The notes beneath the pieces are model-generated. The model did no database searches. It saw only the letters and a program-made list of their open reading frames with translations, and was not told the origin of the DNA. A DNA stretch of 64,000 nt from CALGKJ01 sp049322695 (GTDB lineage Bacteria; Bacillota; Clostridia; Lutisporales; Lutisporaceae), in contig JBMORW010000064.1 of assembly GCA_049322695.1 (NCBI GenBank), positions 1 to 64,000 of the forward strand, read 5' to 3'. Below are positions 17,618-26,552 of the stretch, piece by piece. Position numbers and translations under genes: made by a program. Position 1 is the stretch's first letter. Each line of letters starts with the position of its first letter.

Positions 17618-20387
17618 TATAGCGAAACCTCTCTTTTTACTGCTGATTCCAATTGCAGTATTATATGTGATGCTTACAGGCAGAAATATAAGAAAAATGT
17701 ACAGGCTGAGAAGAATCTTAATTCATATGCTGAGAATATCTGTTGTTTCTTTACTTGTCCTTGCTTTGGCAGGCACCAGCCTTAAATGGAATCTTAACAC
17801 TGTAACAACAGTTTTCGTAGTAGATGCATCAGACAGTACTGTAAAGGTAAAGAGTCAGATAGAAGCTTTTGTAGAGAAGGCTGTAAAGCTGAAGCCTGAA
17901 AAGGACTATGCAGGAGTTATTGCCTTTGGCGCAGAAGCTTTGGCAGAGAGCTTTGTATCCAGAGAAGCGGTTTTTGACGGCATTCAGACAAGGCCCAACG
18001 GCATGTTCACTGATATAGAAAAGGCTCTTACGGCTGCTGTTTCACTTTTTCCCGATAACAGCAGGAAAAGGATAGTATTGCTGACTGACGGCAAGGAAAA
18101 CTCAGGGGAAAGCAATAAGCTTACATCGTATATAAAGGAGCAGGGCATAGACTTTAAAGTGGTCAGGCTGAATACTGACTTTGCTGAGGATGCAGCCGTT
18201 GAAAGCATTGAAGTACCCAAAAAGCTGAGTATTGGAGAGGAATTCAGCATAGTAGTTAACATACAAAGCAAGATAAATACCATGGCCAGGCTTTCTTTGA
18301 TATCGGGCAGAGATAGTGCCGTGGAGGAAAGAGTGCAGCTTCAGAAGGGCATGAACAGGTTTGTCTTCAGAGATAAGGCAGAGGCAGGGGGTCTGAAAAG
18401 CTACAGGGCAGTTATTGAGCCTGATGCAGATTCTGAAAACAGGAATAATGAGGCTACGGCTATAATCAACGTATTGGATAAACCAAGGATACTTGTTATT
18501 GAGGATAAAGAGGGAGAGGCTGATGAAGCAGTAAAAATGCTGGAGGCCTCGGATATGGAATATAAAAGAGTGACAGCCTCAGGGGCTCCTTCAAGTCTGC
18601 AAGAGCTGTCTGCTTACAAGACGGTTATAACCTGCAACGTATCTGCGGAAAATCTCAATGAAGGCTTTCTGAACTCATTGGAGCCTTATGTAAGGGATAT
18701 GGGAGGCGGATTTATAGCTGCAGGCGGTGAGGACTCATTTGCATTGGGAGGTTATTATAAAACTCCCCTTGAGAAGGTGCTTCCTGTGAATATGGAACTT
18801 AAGGGTAAAAAGGAAATACCCGATATGACCATGCTTCTCATAATAGACAAATCAGGAAGCATGTCTGAAGGAAAGGGAGGCATTACAAAGCTTGATATTG
18901 CTAAAGAAGCTGCAGCAAGAACTCTTGATTCACTCAGACAAAACGATAGTATTGGAGTTATTGCCTTTGACGATACGGTTTACTGGGTGGTTGATACTCA
19001 AAAAGCTGAAAATACTGAAAAGATAAGAGATGATATAGGGACCATAAGACCTGGAGGGGGGACCAGCATACTTCCAGCACTTGAAGAGGGCTATGAAACG
19101 ATAAGGAAAGTAAACTCAAAGATAAAGCATATCATACTCCTGACGGATGGTCAGGCAGAAAGAACAGGCTATGAGGAGCTGATCAGCAAAATCAGCAATG
19201 ACAAAATAACCGTATCCACTGTTGCTGTTGGTCAAGGGTCAGATACTCAGCTTCTGGAATCGATTGCAAAAGGAGGAAATGGGAGATATTACTTCACCGA
19301 GGAGTTTTCCAACATACCCAGGATTTTTGCAAAAGAGACCTTTATGGCAGCCAGGGCTTATCTGAATAACAGGGAATTTGCACCTGCACTAAATTCTTTT
19401 CATCCTATTTTATCAGGAGCCGCTGAGCATGGCTTGCCCTCACTGTTTGGATATGTTGCTGCTACGCCTAAGGATACTTCCAGGGTCATATTATCCAGCG
19501 ACCAGGAAGATCCTATACTCACTATATGGCAGTATGGATTGGGAAAGACAGCAGCATGGAACTCCGACATAAGCGGAAAATGGAGTGCAAACTATGTCAC
19601 CTGGGAAAAAAATCTGACATTGTGGCAGAACATTATTAACTGGACTATAGAAAAGTATAGCGATAATGGGCTTCAAATAGAAACAGCAGCAGATGGGAAC
19701 AAAGGAACAATTAAGCTCATAAGCTCTGCTGCGGATGAAAATACAGAAGCTGAAGCAACAATAGTTACACCTGCACTTCAGAGCTTTAATATATCTCTTC
19801 AACCTGTAGCGCCCGGGGAGTTTGTAGGCAGCTTTGACATAAATGAAACTGGCGGTTATCTGGTAAAGGCAGTTGAGAAGAAAAATGGTGAAATATCAGG
19901 AGCGATTGAGACAGGAATTACAGTGCAGTATTCTCCCGAATACAGCCTTCGATCGGCAGACAGTTCATTGGATAGGCTGGTAAAGGAATCAGAAGGAGCT
20001 TTTATAACAGAGCCTCAGGAGGTCTACAGGGGAAAGCTGAAAAATGTATATGGAATACTGGATTTGACCAATTTTTTAATAATAGCTGCGTTGATAATAT
20101 TTTTCTTTGATATTGCATTAAGGCGTCTCAACATCAATTTTGGGAGACTTGAGGTAGTGCTTGACAGTATGAGGGCAAAGGCTGCAGCCGGGAGGAAACA
20201 GACTGAGTTTAAGACAATAAATGTTAGGGAAAAAGCCAATGAGCATGCTGAGGTCATTATGAAAGCCCGGCCGCTATCAGATGAAAAGCCTGAGGAAAAG
20301 ACTGTACCAAAGACCAAACAGGCTGAGAAGAAAAAGGAAAGTCTGGATACATCTATGCTGTTGAAGAAGAAAAAGAATAGAGAGTGA
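17601..20387 (+). CDS. Large membrane protein with two vWA domains around an amidotransferase-like domain
   Basis: 928 residues from the ATG at 17601, which has GGGGGG 4 nt upstream; the frame is open further upstream but only inside the previous gene. Two N-terminal helices (KPLFLLLIPIAVLYVML; RISVVSLLVLALAGTSL) precede a first vWA-type domain (FVVDASDST near residue 72; LLTDGKENSG near 160). A Rossmann/class I glutamine-amidotransferase-like segment follows (about 300-410; RDMGGGFIAAGGEDSFALGG). A second vWA domain starts near 413 with LLIIDKSGSMSEGKGG and has IILLTDGQAERTG. A C-terminal helix near 830 is followed by a basic cytoplasmic tail. No catalytic Cys of amidotransferases is evident in the middle domain. 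It is the largest protein of the operon. Confidence 0.88.
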   Translation: MSVVISIAKPLFLLLIPIAVLYVMLTGRNIRKMYRLRRILIHMLRISVVSLLVLALAGTSLKWNLNTVTTVFVVDASDSTVKVKSQIEAFVEKAVKLKPEKDYAGVIAFGAEALAESFVSREAVFDGIQTRPNGMFTDIEKALTAAVSLFPDNSRKRIVLLTDGKENSGESNKLTSYIKEQGIDFKVVRLNTDFAEDAAVESIEVPKKLSIGEEFSIVVNIQSKINTMARLSLISGRDSAVEERVQLQKGMNRFVFRDKAEAGGLKSYRAVIEPDADSENRNNEATAIINVLDKPRILVIEDKEGEADEAVKMLEASDMEYKRVTASGAPSSLQELSAYKTVITCNVSAENLNEGFLNSLEPYVRDMGGGFIAAGGEDSFALGGYYKTPLEKVLPVNMELKGKKEIPDMTMLLIIDKSGSMSEGKGGITKLDIAKEAAARTLDSLRQNDSIGVIAFDDTVYWVVDTQKAENTEKIRDDIGTIRPGGGTSILPALEEGYETIRKVNSKIKHIILLTDGQAERTGYEELISKISNDKITVSTVAVGQGSDTQLLESIAKGGNGRYYFTEEFSNIPRIFAKETFMAARAYLNNREFAPALNSFHPILSGAAEHGLPSLFGYVAATPKDTSRVILSSDQEDPILTIWQYGLGKTAAWNSDISGKWSANYVTWEKNLTLWQNIINWTIEKYSDNGLQIETAADGNKGTIKLISSAADENTEAEATIVTPALQSFNISLQPVAPGEFVGSFDINETGGYLVKAVEKKNGEISGAIETGITVQYSPEYSLRSADSSLDRLVKESEGAFITEPQEVYRGKLKNVYGILDLTNFLIIAALIIFFFDIALRRLNINFGRLEVVLDSMRAKAAAGRKQTEFKTINVREKANEHAEVIMKARPLSDEKPEEKTVPKTKQAEKKKESLDTSMLLKKKKNRE

Positions 20388-20440
20388 ATAATACATCAGC
20401 ATTACCGCAGTTATTTATGTAGTAGGGAGGGCAGACTATA

Positions 20441-21613
20441 ATGAAAGAATACAAGCATACAGCTATAAGCAAGGTTATAAACAAAAGCATGATATCCATG
20501 ATTGTCATGGTAATACTTATAGGTATGGGAGAGCATATGTCTGAACGCTTCCTTCCGCTGTACATTGTTGCATTGGGTGGTACTGCATATGCTGCAGGCA
20601 TATTGAACTTTCTTGATAATTTTTTAAGTGCAGTATATTCTCCTATTGGAGGAGTTGTATCTGACAGGGTAGGCTACAAAAGGGCACTGATGATTTTTAC
20701 TGTAGTAGCTTTAATAGGCTATCTGATTGTAATTCTCATACCTGCCTGGCAGGCTGTATTGGTTGGTGCAATGTTTTTCATATCCTGGACAGCTATATCA
20801 CTGCCAGCTGTCATGAGCATGGTTTCCAAAGTGGTTAGCAAAAACAAAAGAACCATGGGTGTTTCAATACATTCTCTTGTAAGAAGGATACCGATGGCTA
20901 TAGGTCCTGTTTTCGGTGGAGCCCTGCTTACCTATTACGACAATATACAGGGAATGAGAATAGCTTTTATTATAGCATTCGTACTTGGTGTTGCTTCTCT
21001 TTTCTTCATAAACCGTTACATGGAGGATGAGGCAAAAAATGAAGTAAAGGAAGAGGAGAGAAAGGCACATTTCAGTCCGGCTCTAAAAAGCCTGTTGCTG
21101 TCGGATATATTGGTCCGTTTTGCAGAACAGATACCCTATGCGTACCTTGCCATATGGATTGTGAATCATAAAGGACTGACCAGCTTCCATGTGGGATTAT
21201 TCACAGTTATAGAGATGATTACTGCACTTTTGGTATATATTCCTGTCGCATACTTCGCCGATAAATACGGAAAGAAGCCCTTTGTGCTTATTACCTTCGG
21301 CTTTTTCACATTATTCCCTTTGGTATTTTTTCTCTCAAACAGTGTATGGACATTTATTTTCGCTTTTATCATAAGAGGACTTAAGGAGTTTGGAGAGCCT
21401 ACAAGAAAAGCATTGATAATGGATTTGGCACCTGAGAATGCAAAAGCAAGAACTTTTGGACTGTATTATTTTATAAGAGATATTATTGTATCTGCTGCTG
21501 CCCTCGGAGGTGCACTTCTATGGGGAATATCCCCTTTTGTGAACTTCATGACCGCCTTTGTCTTTGGGGTTATAGGGATCATTGTATTTGCCATGTTCGG
21601 TAGGAATAAATAA
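20441..21613 (+). CDS. Major facilitator superfamily transporter
   Basis: 390 residues with about 12 membrane helices. The motif between helices 2 and 3, GGVVSDRVGYKRALM, is the MFS A-motif (G-x-x-x-D-R-x-G-R/Y-R). A related copy after helix 8 (YFADKYGKKPFVLI) marks the internal duplication. Substrate unknown; drug, sugar or peptide efflux are all possible. AGGGAGGG precedes the ATG. It is 53 nt after the vWA gene and before the first clear terminator, so it may be the last gene of the operon. Confidence 0.9.
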   Translation: MKEYKHTAISKVINKSMISMIVMVILIGMGEHMSERFLPLYIVALGGTAYAAGILNFLDNFLSAVYSPIGGVVSDRVGYKRALMIFTVVALIGYLIVILIPAWQAVLVGAMFFISWTAISLPAVMSMVSKVVSKNKRTMGVSIHSLVRRIPMAIGPVFGGALLTYYDNIQGMRIAFIIAFVLGVASLFFINRYMEDEAKNEVKEEERKAHFSPALKSLLLSDILVRFAEQIPYAYLAIWIVNHKGLTSFHVGLFTVIEMITALLVYIPVAYFADKYGKKPFVLITFGFFTLFPLVFFLSNSVWTFIFAFIIRGLKEFGEPTRKALIMDLAPENAKARTFGLYYFIRDIIVSAAALGGALLWGISPFVNFMTAFVFGVIGIIVFAMFGRNK

Positions 21614-21615
21614 TA

Positions 21616-21648
21616 AAAGGGTCAGACATGACCCCTTTATTTTCTTTA
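21616..21648. terminator. Bidirectional intrinsic terminator
   Basis: AAAGGGTCA / TGACCCCTTT around a GACA loop, with ATTTTCTTT on the plus strand and TTTTATTATTTATT on the minus strand. It separates the convergent MFS and CheY-like genes. Confidence 0.8.
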
Positions 21649-22023
21649 CTCGCTTAAATCTTCATTATTCATAATTCTGTCTATAACAGAATTTATTTTT
21701 TCAGCCGTAACAGGCTTTATGATGTAGTGCTTTGCTCCGTTTTTCAATGCATCAAATACCATATTTCTTTGATCCAATGCACTTATCATTATAATTTTGG
21801 CACTGGGGAAATCTTTAATAATCTTTTTGACGGCATCGATACCATTAATACCTGGCATTGTGATATCCATTGTTACAACATCCGGCATATGGTCTGCATA
21901 TTCATTATATGCCTGAAAGCCGTTAGAGGCTTCATAGACTACAGTATGATTTCCTTGGGTCAATAGTGCTTTTAAATTCTTTCTCATTACTACAGAATCG
22001 TCAACTATCATTATTTTAGCCAA
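21646..22023 (-). CDS. CheY-like single-domain response regulator
   Basis: 125 residues, receiver domain only. Acidic pair D8-D9 (MIVDDSVVMR), phosphoacceptor D53 in VVTMDITMPGINGIDAV, switch Ser in IIMISALDQ and the conserved Lys in YIIKPVTAEKI are all present. Start is TTG (22021-22023) behind GGGGGAG. It follows the CheA-like kinase gene by 81 nt on the same strand and is its likely phosphotransfer partner. The MSALD and PG-x-x-G features resemble CheY/Spo0F-type proteins of chemotaxis-like systems. Confidence 0.93.
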   Translation of the reverse strand: MAKIMIVDDSVVMRKNLKALLTQGNHTVVYEASNGFQAYNEYADHMPDVVTMDITMPGINGIDAVKKIIKDFPSAKIIMISALDQRNMVFDALKNGAKHYIIKPVTAEKINSVIDRIMNNEDLSE

Positions 22024-22104
22024 GTATTACTCCCCCTTGTACTTTGTTTGATTTCAGCGTATTTGTTCGTGAAAGCTATTATAAATAAATGTGTATGAAT
22101 AGAG

Positions 22105-24600
22105 TTAAATTATATTCGCATCATGGGTGGTAATAAAGCTCAAACCAAGGTTGCCCTTAGTTGTTTCCATTGCACAAGTCCAAATAATCGACTCAGGGTA
22201 TTTTACCAAGGCGTTGTTAGATGAAATAGTTATTGGCGTCGTTATTGCTAAAAGGTTTTCCAAACCAGGGAATTTTTTTATTGAATTACCTAAAATAGTG
22301 TTTGAGCATTCTGCAAGCACATCCTCAAGATAGACGTTTTCATCCTTTGGGTCCAGACTGCCTAAAATGAACTTTTTAATAATTCTTCGGAGCAGCTTTT
22401 CATCGATGCTTATGATGAACATTCCCCTAAGTGCTCCTTTTATGTTTATAAAGGCTGTGTACTCCTTAAGCAGCAGCTTGTCAGGCTTCTCTATATTGAA
22501 GTTGTCCACAGATGTAATGGATTCACCGGTATAATTCAGTATGAAATCCTTAGTTACCTCAATAATTGGATTCATTATTGAAGTTATTGATATTTCAGAA
22601 ATAGCTGATATTTCTTCGTATGGAAGCATGAAGCAGAACTCGGTACCCTCATTCAGGCGTGTTGACAGACTCACCCGTCCTCCCAGACGAAGCAGTTCTT
22701 TTTGTACTGCGGACAGTCCTACACCTCTTCCTGAAAGCTCTGAAACATTTTCCTTTGTAGAGAATCCGTTTTCAAATATGAGCATCAGTATATCGCTATC
22801 TGTAAGAGTATTAACTTCTTCTTGAGAAATTAAACCCTTTTCCAATGCCTTCTGTCTTATTAGCCGGGGATCCATGCCGCAGCCATCATCGGAAATTATC
22901 AGCTTTATATTTTTGTTGTCAATACTGATGCTGCATTTTATGGTGCCGCAATAGTCCTTCCCCAATGCTATTCTGTCATCGGTATTTTCTATACCGTGGT
23001 CCAGAATGTTTCTGAATATATGAACAAGCGTCTTGCCAAACTCATTATACTTGTCTATATCCACGAGAAAATTTCCACCTTCAACGTCAAAGTCATGTAC
23101 AGGCTTTTCCAGCTTTTCCGATAGTCTTATGACATAATCAGGATAGGTTTTCAACAATTCACGAAAAGGCTTATATCTTAGCTGCCTGATGTCCGGCAAT
23201 ATCAGCCTGCACTCTGCAGGCGGCAGTATTGATATTATTTTCTTTTCAATTTCAATCAGTCTTGTCTTATCAACAAAAAGCAAATCTCTCTGCTTGAAGA
23301 AGTCTTTGCCCAGGTAGTTTTTAAGTATATCCAGCTCGTTGTTCAGCCAATGCTCAAAATCTGATTTTTCGAACAGTTTTCTTATCTCATCGGTACTTAC
23401 CTCGTAGTGTCTGGCTTTCAACTCGCTAAGCCTTTCTTCAAGCTCATGAAGCTTTGAAGAAATACCTGTCATATCCAGCTGGCTGAAGCTTCCTTTAAAG
23501 GTATGTACATGTCTGAAAATCTCATATATCATATCTTCCATGGAGCGGCTGGACTTTAATATGGAGTACGCTTTTTCCCCGAAAAAACAATGGTAATCAT
23601 TGATGCAATCCATCAGCTCACTGTAGTAAACTATGGCTTTAACTACCATTCTGAGTGTATTGCGCTCTTCTTCTATCTTGTTTTCCAGGTTCCTTTTATC
23701 TGTAATATCTGTGAGGATAACCATGAAGGACTTCTGATCCATAGTATCGGGAGGGCTGGTGAGCTTATATTTCACTTCAATAAAGCGGTTGTTTATCTTA
23801 ACTTCGGAGGGTAAAAGAGACAGATAGATTTCCAACCTGTTATCTGATTTCTTGCTTAAAATATTGGAAAGCATAACCTCCAGAAAATTTCTCTGCTCAG
23901 TATCATCGGGAAAAATCAATTCGGAGAAGCGGCTGTTCTGAATGTTCCTTCCGAATATGTTTATGCACTCCAGACTATACTGTGGATGTACAATCAGATC
24001 GGAGTCGAAGGTCAAAAAGCCTTGCCCTGCATTATCCAACAGATTGCGTAAGGATGCAGTTCGTTCTGCAACGGCATATTCAAGCTTTCTATTCCATTGA
24101 TTAAGTTCTTCATTCTTATTTACTTCCTGATTATAGTTGTTTTCAAGCAGACTATAGAGCCGTGATATTTCCTGATTCGACTTTTCCAGCTCAATAATGT
24201 TCTGTTTGATTTCATTCTGAAGGTCCTTCTTTTCCAAGCCATTTTTTATTATTTTCAGCAGTATGTCATTATCCCAGGGCTTTTCCAGGTAATAGTATAT
24301 ACCTAGTTCATTTATGCAACGAATGGCATTCTGTTTATCAGCATAGCCTGTAAGAAGTATAACTACTGCTTCAGGATGAACCTCTGCAGCTTTTTTCAGA
24401 AACTCAAGCCCGTTCATTTCAGGCATCATAAAATCAGAAATGATCATATCTATTTTTTTCTGCTTAAGCTCGTCCAGCTCAAGAGCCTGAGCTGGATTAT
24501 TGCTTGTAAGCACATTATAATCGAGTGTCATTTCGATAAGGGTTGATAATGTTGTAGTTATAAGCATATCATCATCGACAATCAAAATTGTCTTTGTCAT
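22105..24600 (-). CDS. CheA-like hybrid kinase with REC, PAS, HPt, HATPase and CheX domains
   Basis: 831 residues, no membrane helix. Domains in order: REC (1-120; ILIVDDDML, phosphoacceptor Asp in MIISDFMMPEMNGLEF, LEKPWDND); coiled coil (125-185); PAS-like (about 190-310); HPt (about 350-430; RHVHTFKGSFSQL contains the H-x-x-K-G site); CheA-type HATPase (about 530-670; NILDHGIE, SDDGCGMDP, STKENVSELSGRGVGLSAV); and a CheX/CheC-like C-terminal domain (about 675-831; LEDVLAECSNTILGN has the E-x-x-N-like active site). There is no CheW-like domain, so it probably does not join receptor arrays. The ATG at 24600 has GGGGG upstream and is preferred over 24615. Partner: the CheY-like gene downstream. 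Confidence 0.88.
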   Translation of the reverse strand: MTKTILIVDDDMLITTTLSTLIEMTLDYNVLTSNNPAQALELDELKQKKIDMIISDFMMPEMNGLEFLKKAAEVHPEAVVILLTGYADKQNAIRCINELGIYYYLEKPWDNDILLKIIKNGLEKKDLQNEIKQNIIELEKSNQEISRLYSLLENNYNQEVNKNEELNQWNRKLEYAVAERTASLRNLLDNAGQGFLTFDSDLIVHPQYSLECINIFGRNIQNSRFSELIFPDDTEQRNFLEVMLSNILSKKSDNRLEIYLSLLPSEVKINNRFIEVKYKLTSPPDTMDQKSFMVILTDITDKRNLENKIEEERNTLRMVVKAIVYYSELMDCINDYHCFFGEKAYSILKSSRSMEDMIYEIFRHVHTFKGSFSQLDMTGISSKLHELEERLSELKARHYEVSTDEIRKLFEKSDFEHWLNNELDILKNYLGKDFFKQRDLLFVDKTRLIEIEKKIISILPPAECRLILPDIRQLRYKPFRELLKTYPDYVIRLSEKLEKPVHDFDVEGGNFLVDIDKYNEFGKTLVHIFRNILDHGIENTDDRIALGKDYCGTIKCSISIDNKNIKLIISDDGCGMDPRLIRQKALEKGLISQEEVNTLTDSDILMLIFENGFSTKENVSELSGRGVGLSAVQKELLRLGGRVSLSTRLNEGTEFCFMLPYEEISAISEISITSIMNPIIEVTKDFILNYTGESITSVDNFNIEKPDKLLLKEYTAFINIKGALRGMFIISIDEKLLRRIIKKFILGSLDPKDENVYLEDVLAECSNTILGNSIKKFPGLENLLAITTPITISSNNALVKYPESIIWTCAMETTKGNLGLSFITTHDANII

Positions 24601-24668
24601 TGTGAAAACCCCCATATAATACTATATGCAAATTGCGAGCAAATCAGACAAAAAATTCAATTATTATC

Positions 24669-24697
24669 ATTATAGCAAACATTCTTAGTAAATAATA
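24669..24697 (-). promoter_or_regulatory. Extended -10 promoter of the CheA-like/CheY-like operon
   Basis: On the minus strand TGC-TATAAT (24669-24677) forms an extended -10 element. The -35 region 17 nt upstream (TATTAT) is weak. It lies about 70 nt before the kinase start. Confidence 0.5.
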
Positions 24698-24793
24698 GCT
24701 TGTGTTTACACTAAAAGAAAAGTATATATATGCAGTTTCTATGTCCTGAGCATTTTGCGCTGCTGCCTGGTAAAGAAGCCAATACGGCAAACT

Positions 24794-24825
24794 AAAAGCA
24801 CTGCATGTTTTAACGTATGCAGTGC
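24794..24825 (-). terminator. Intrinsic terminator of murC
   Basis: On the minus strand GCACTGCAT and ATGCAGTGC form a perfect 9-bp stem with a 10-nt loop, followed by TTTTAGTTT. It sits 8 nt after the murC stop. Confidence 0.85.
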
Positions 24826-24832
24826 GGTTAAG

Positions 24833-26209
24833 CTACTTGATATTGTCAAGTATCAAAGGAGCAAGCTTGTAGATATCCCCTGCTCCCATTGTAAACACAA
24901 GATCTCCTGGTCTGGCCTCATTTGCAATAACCCTGGCTATCTGAGAAAAGTCATCATAATACCTGGCATTATGGCTGACAGTGTTTATCCTTTCTGCAAG
25001 GGTTGATGAATGGATTTCACCGCTGTTCTTTTCTCTGGAAGCATATATGTCTGCCACTATGACGCTGTCTGCATCATGAAATGCACTGGCAAAGTCATTA
25101 AGCAGAGTTTTTGTTCTGGAATATGTGTGGGGCTGAAAAACACACCAGATCTTATTATGAGGATACTGTTTTGCAGCTTCCAGTGTCGCTTTTATTTCTG
25201 TGGGATGATGTGCATAATCATCTACTACGGTTATGTTGTTTTTTGTGCCCTGAATATCAAATCTTCTATGAGTACCCTTATACTCTTTTAAACTGTCCCT
25301 TATTACATCAACTGCTATGCCTGCATTAACGGCTATTGCTGCTGCTGCCAATGCATTAAGCACATTGTGAACTCCAGGAATTTTCAAAGTGAACCTGCCA
25401 AGGGCTTCCTTTCTGAAGTATACGCTAAAGGAGGGATATCCCAAGCTGTTGAACTTGATTTTACTTGCGTAGAAATCAGCTTTGTTTTTTATACCATAGG
25501 TTAATACATTGCATTTTGCAGCCCTTGCAGCTGTCATTGCATTTTTGTTGTCGGCGCAGACGACGAGACAGCCTTCCTTCGGTACCAGCTGTACGAATTT
25601 CACAAAAGCCTGGATTATGTGCTGCAGGTCTCTGAAATAATCCAGATGATCTTCTTCAATATTTAGTATTGCAGCGGCAAAAGGATGGAATTTAAGAAAG
25701 CTTTCTACATATTCACATGCCTCTGTAATAAAATATTCACTGTTTCCTGCATGGACATTTCCGTCAATTGCATCAAGCTCTCCTCCAATAAGTATGGTGG
25801 GGTCTAGGGAGGCATTTTTAAAGATTAAGGATACTAAAGAGGTTGTAGTGGTTTTGCCATGGCAGCCGGCTATTGCAATTCCATATTTATAGTTGCTCAT
25901 GATGGTTCCAAGGAAGGCTGCTCTGTCTATGACAGGTATATTAAGTTCTCTGGCGCGTAACAGCTCCGGATTATCCTGCTTTACTGCAGCGGTATATACG
26001 ACAAGGTCACTTCCATCCACGCAATCAATACTATGAGGAATCGTAATTTTTGCACCGTGACTTCTCAATTTTTCTATCAAACTGCCATCGCTGATATCAG
26101 AGCCGCTTACCTCATAGCCATTATGGAGCATTATCTCAGCAAGCCCGCTCATACTTATACCGCCTATACCCACAAAATGGATCCTTCTAATGCCTTTGAA
26201 TATATTCAT
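24833..26209 (-). CDS. murC: UDP-N-acetylmuramate--L-alanine ligase
   Basis: 458 residues, cytoplasmic, normal length. It adds L-Ala to UDP-MurNAc in peptidoglycan synthesis. Motifs: HFVGIGGISMSGLAEIM (N-terminal Rossmann, G-x-G-G), the Mur ligase ATP loop AIAGCHGKTTTTSLVS near residue 112, HLDYF near 187, KIPGVHNVLNALAAAA near 290, and DDYAHHPTEIKATLEAAK near 335. GGAG lies upstream of the ATG on the minus strand. It has its own terminator and is divergent from purR. Confidence 0.97.
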   Translation of the reverse strand: MNIFKGIRRIHFVGIGGISMSGLAEIMLHNGYEVSGSDISDGSLIEKLRSHGAKITIPHSIDCVDGSDLVVYTAAVKQDNPELLRARELNIPVIDRAAFLGTIMSNYKYGIAIAGCHGKTTTTSLVSLIFKNASLDPTILIGGELDAIDGNVHAGNSEYFITEACEYVESFLKFHPFAAAILNIEEDHLDYFRDLQHIIQAFVKFVQLVPKEGCLVVCADNKNAMTAARAAKCNVLTYGIKNKADFYASKIKFNSLGYPSFSVYFRKEALGRFTLKIPGVHNVLNALAAAAIAVNAGIAVDVIRDSLKEYKGTHRRFDIQGTKNNITVVDDYAHHPTEIKATLEAAKQYPHNKIWCVFQPHTYSRTKTLLNDFASAFHDADSVIVADIYASREKNSGEIHSSTLAERINTVSHNARYYDDFSQIARVIANEARPGDLVFTMGAGDIYKLAPLILDNIK

Positions 26210-26430
26210 AGGTTACACTCCTCTACATGGTGGTTTTTTAAGCTGAAGATGTGATAAAAAGACAATTTATGAAAAGCAAAGCTCTTAAGCAGTTATCACA
26301 ACGATAAATACGCGGCTTGTGCTGAAAACTGAGGTTTGTATGTTGTGGAGAAAAAATCATATTACATAATATTATTGTAGCCACGAAATGGTGACTTTAA
26401 CGGCTTATAAAGAGTAGATTGCTTATTAGT

Positions 26431-26459
26431 TTGATTAGTTTTACGAAAAAGCCTTTATA
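26431..26459 (+). promoter_or_regulatory. Possible promoter of purR; otherwise empty divergent gap
   Basis: TTGATT (26431-26436) and TTTATA (26454-26459) with a 17-nt spacer. The full 343-nt gap between murC and purR (26210-26552) is AT-rich and shows no ORF, RNA gene or clear operator that I can support; it must also hold the murC promoter, which I could not fix. Confidence 0.35.
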
Positions 26460-26552
26460 AGCTTCAAAAGAGGATTTTTTGCACTTATATAGAAACAGAA
26501 TAAAAAAGTGGCATAAGGGAAAAATAAACGTATTTTACAAGGGGGAGACAAT

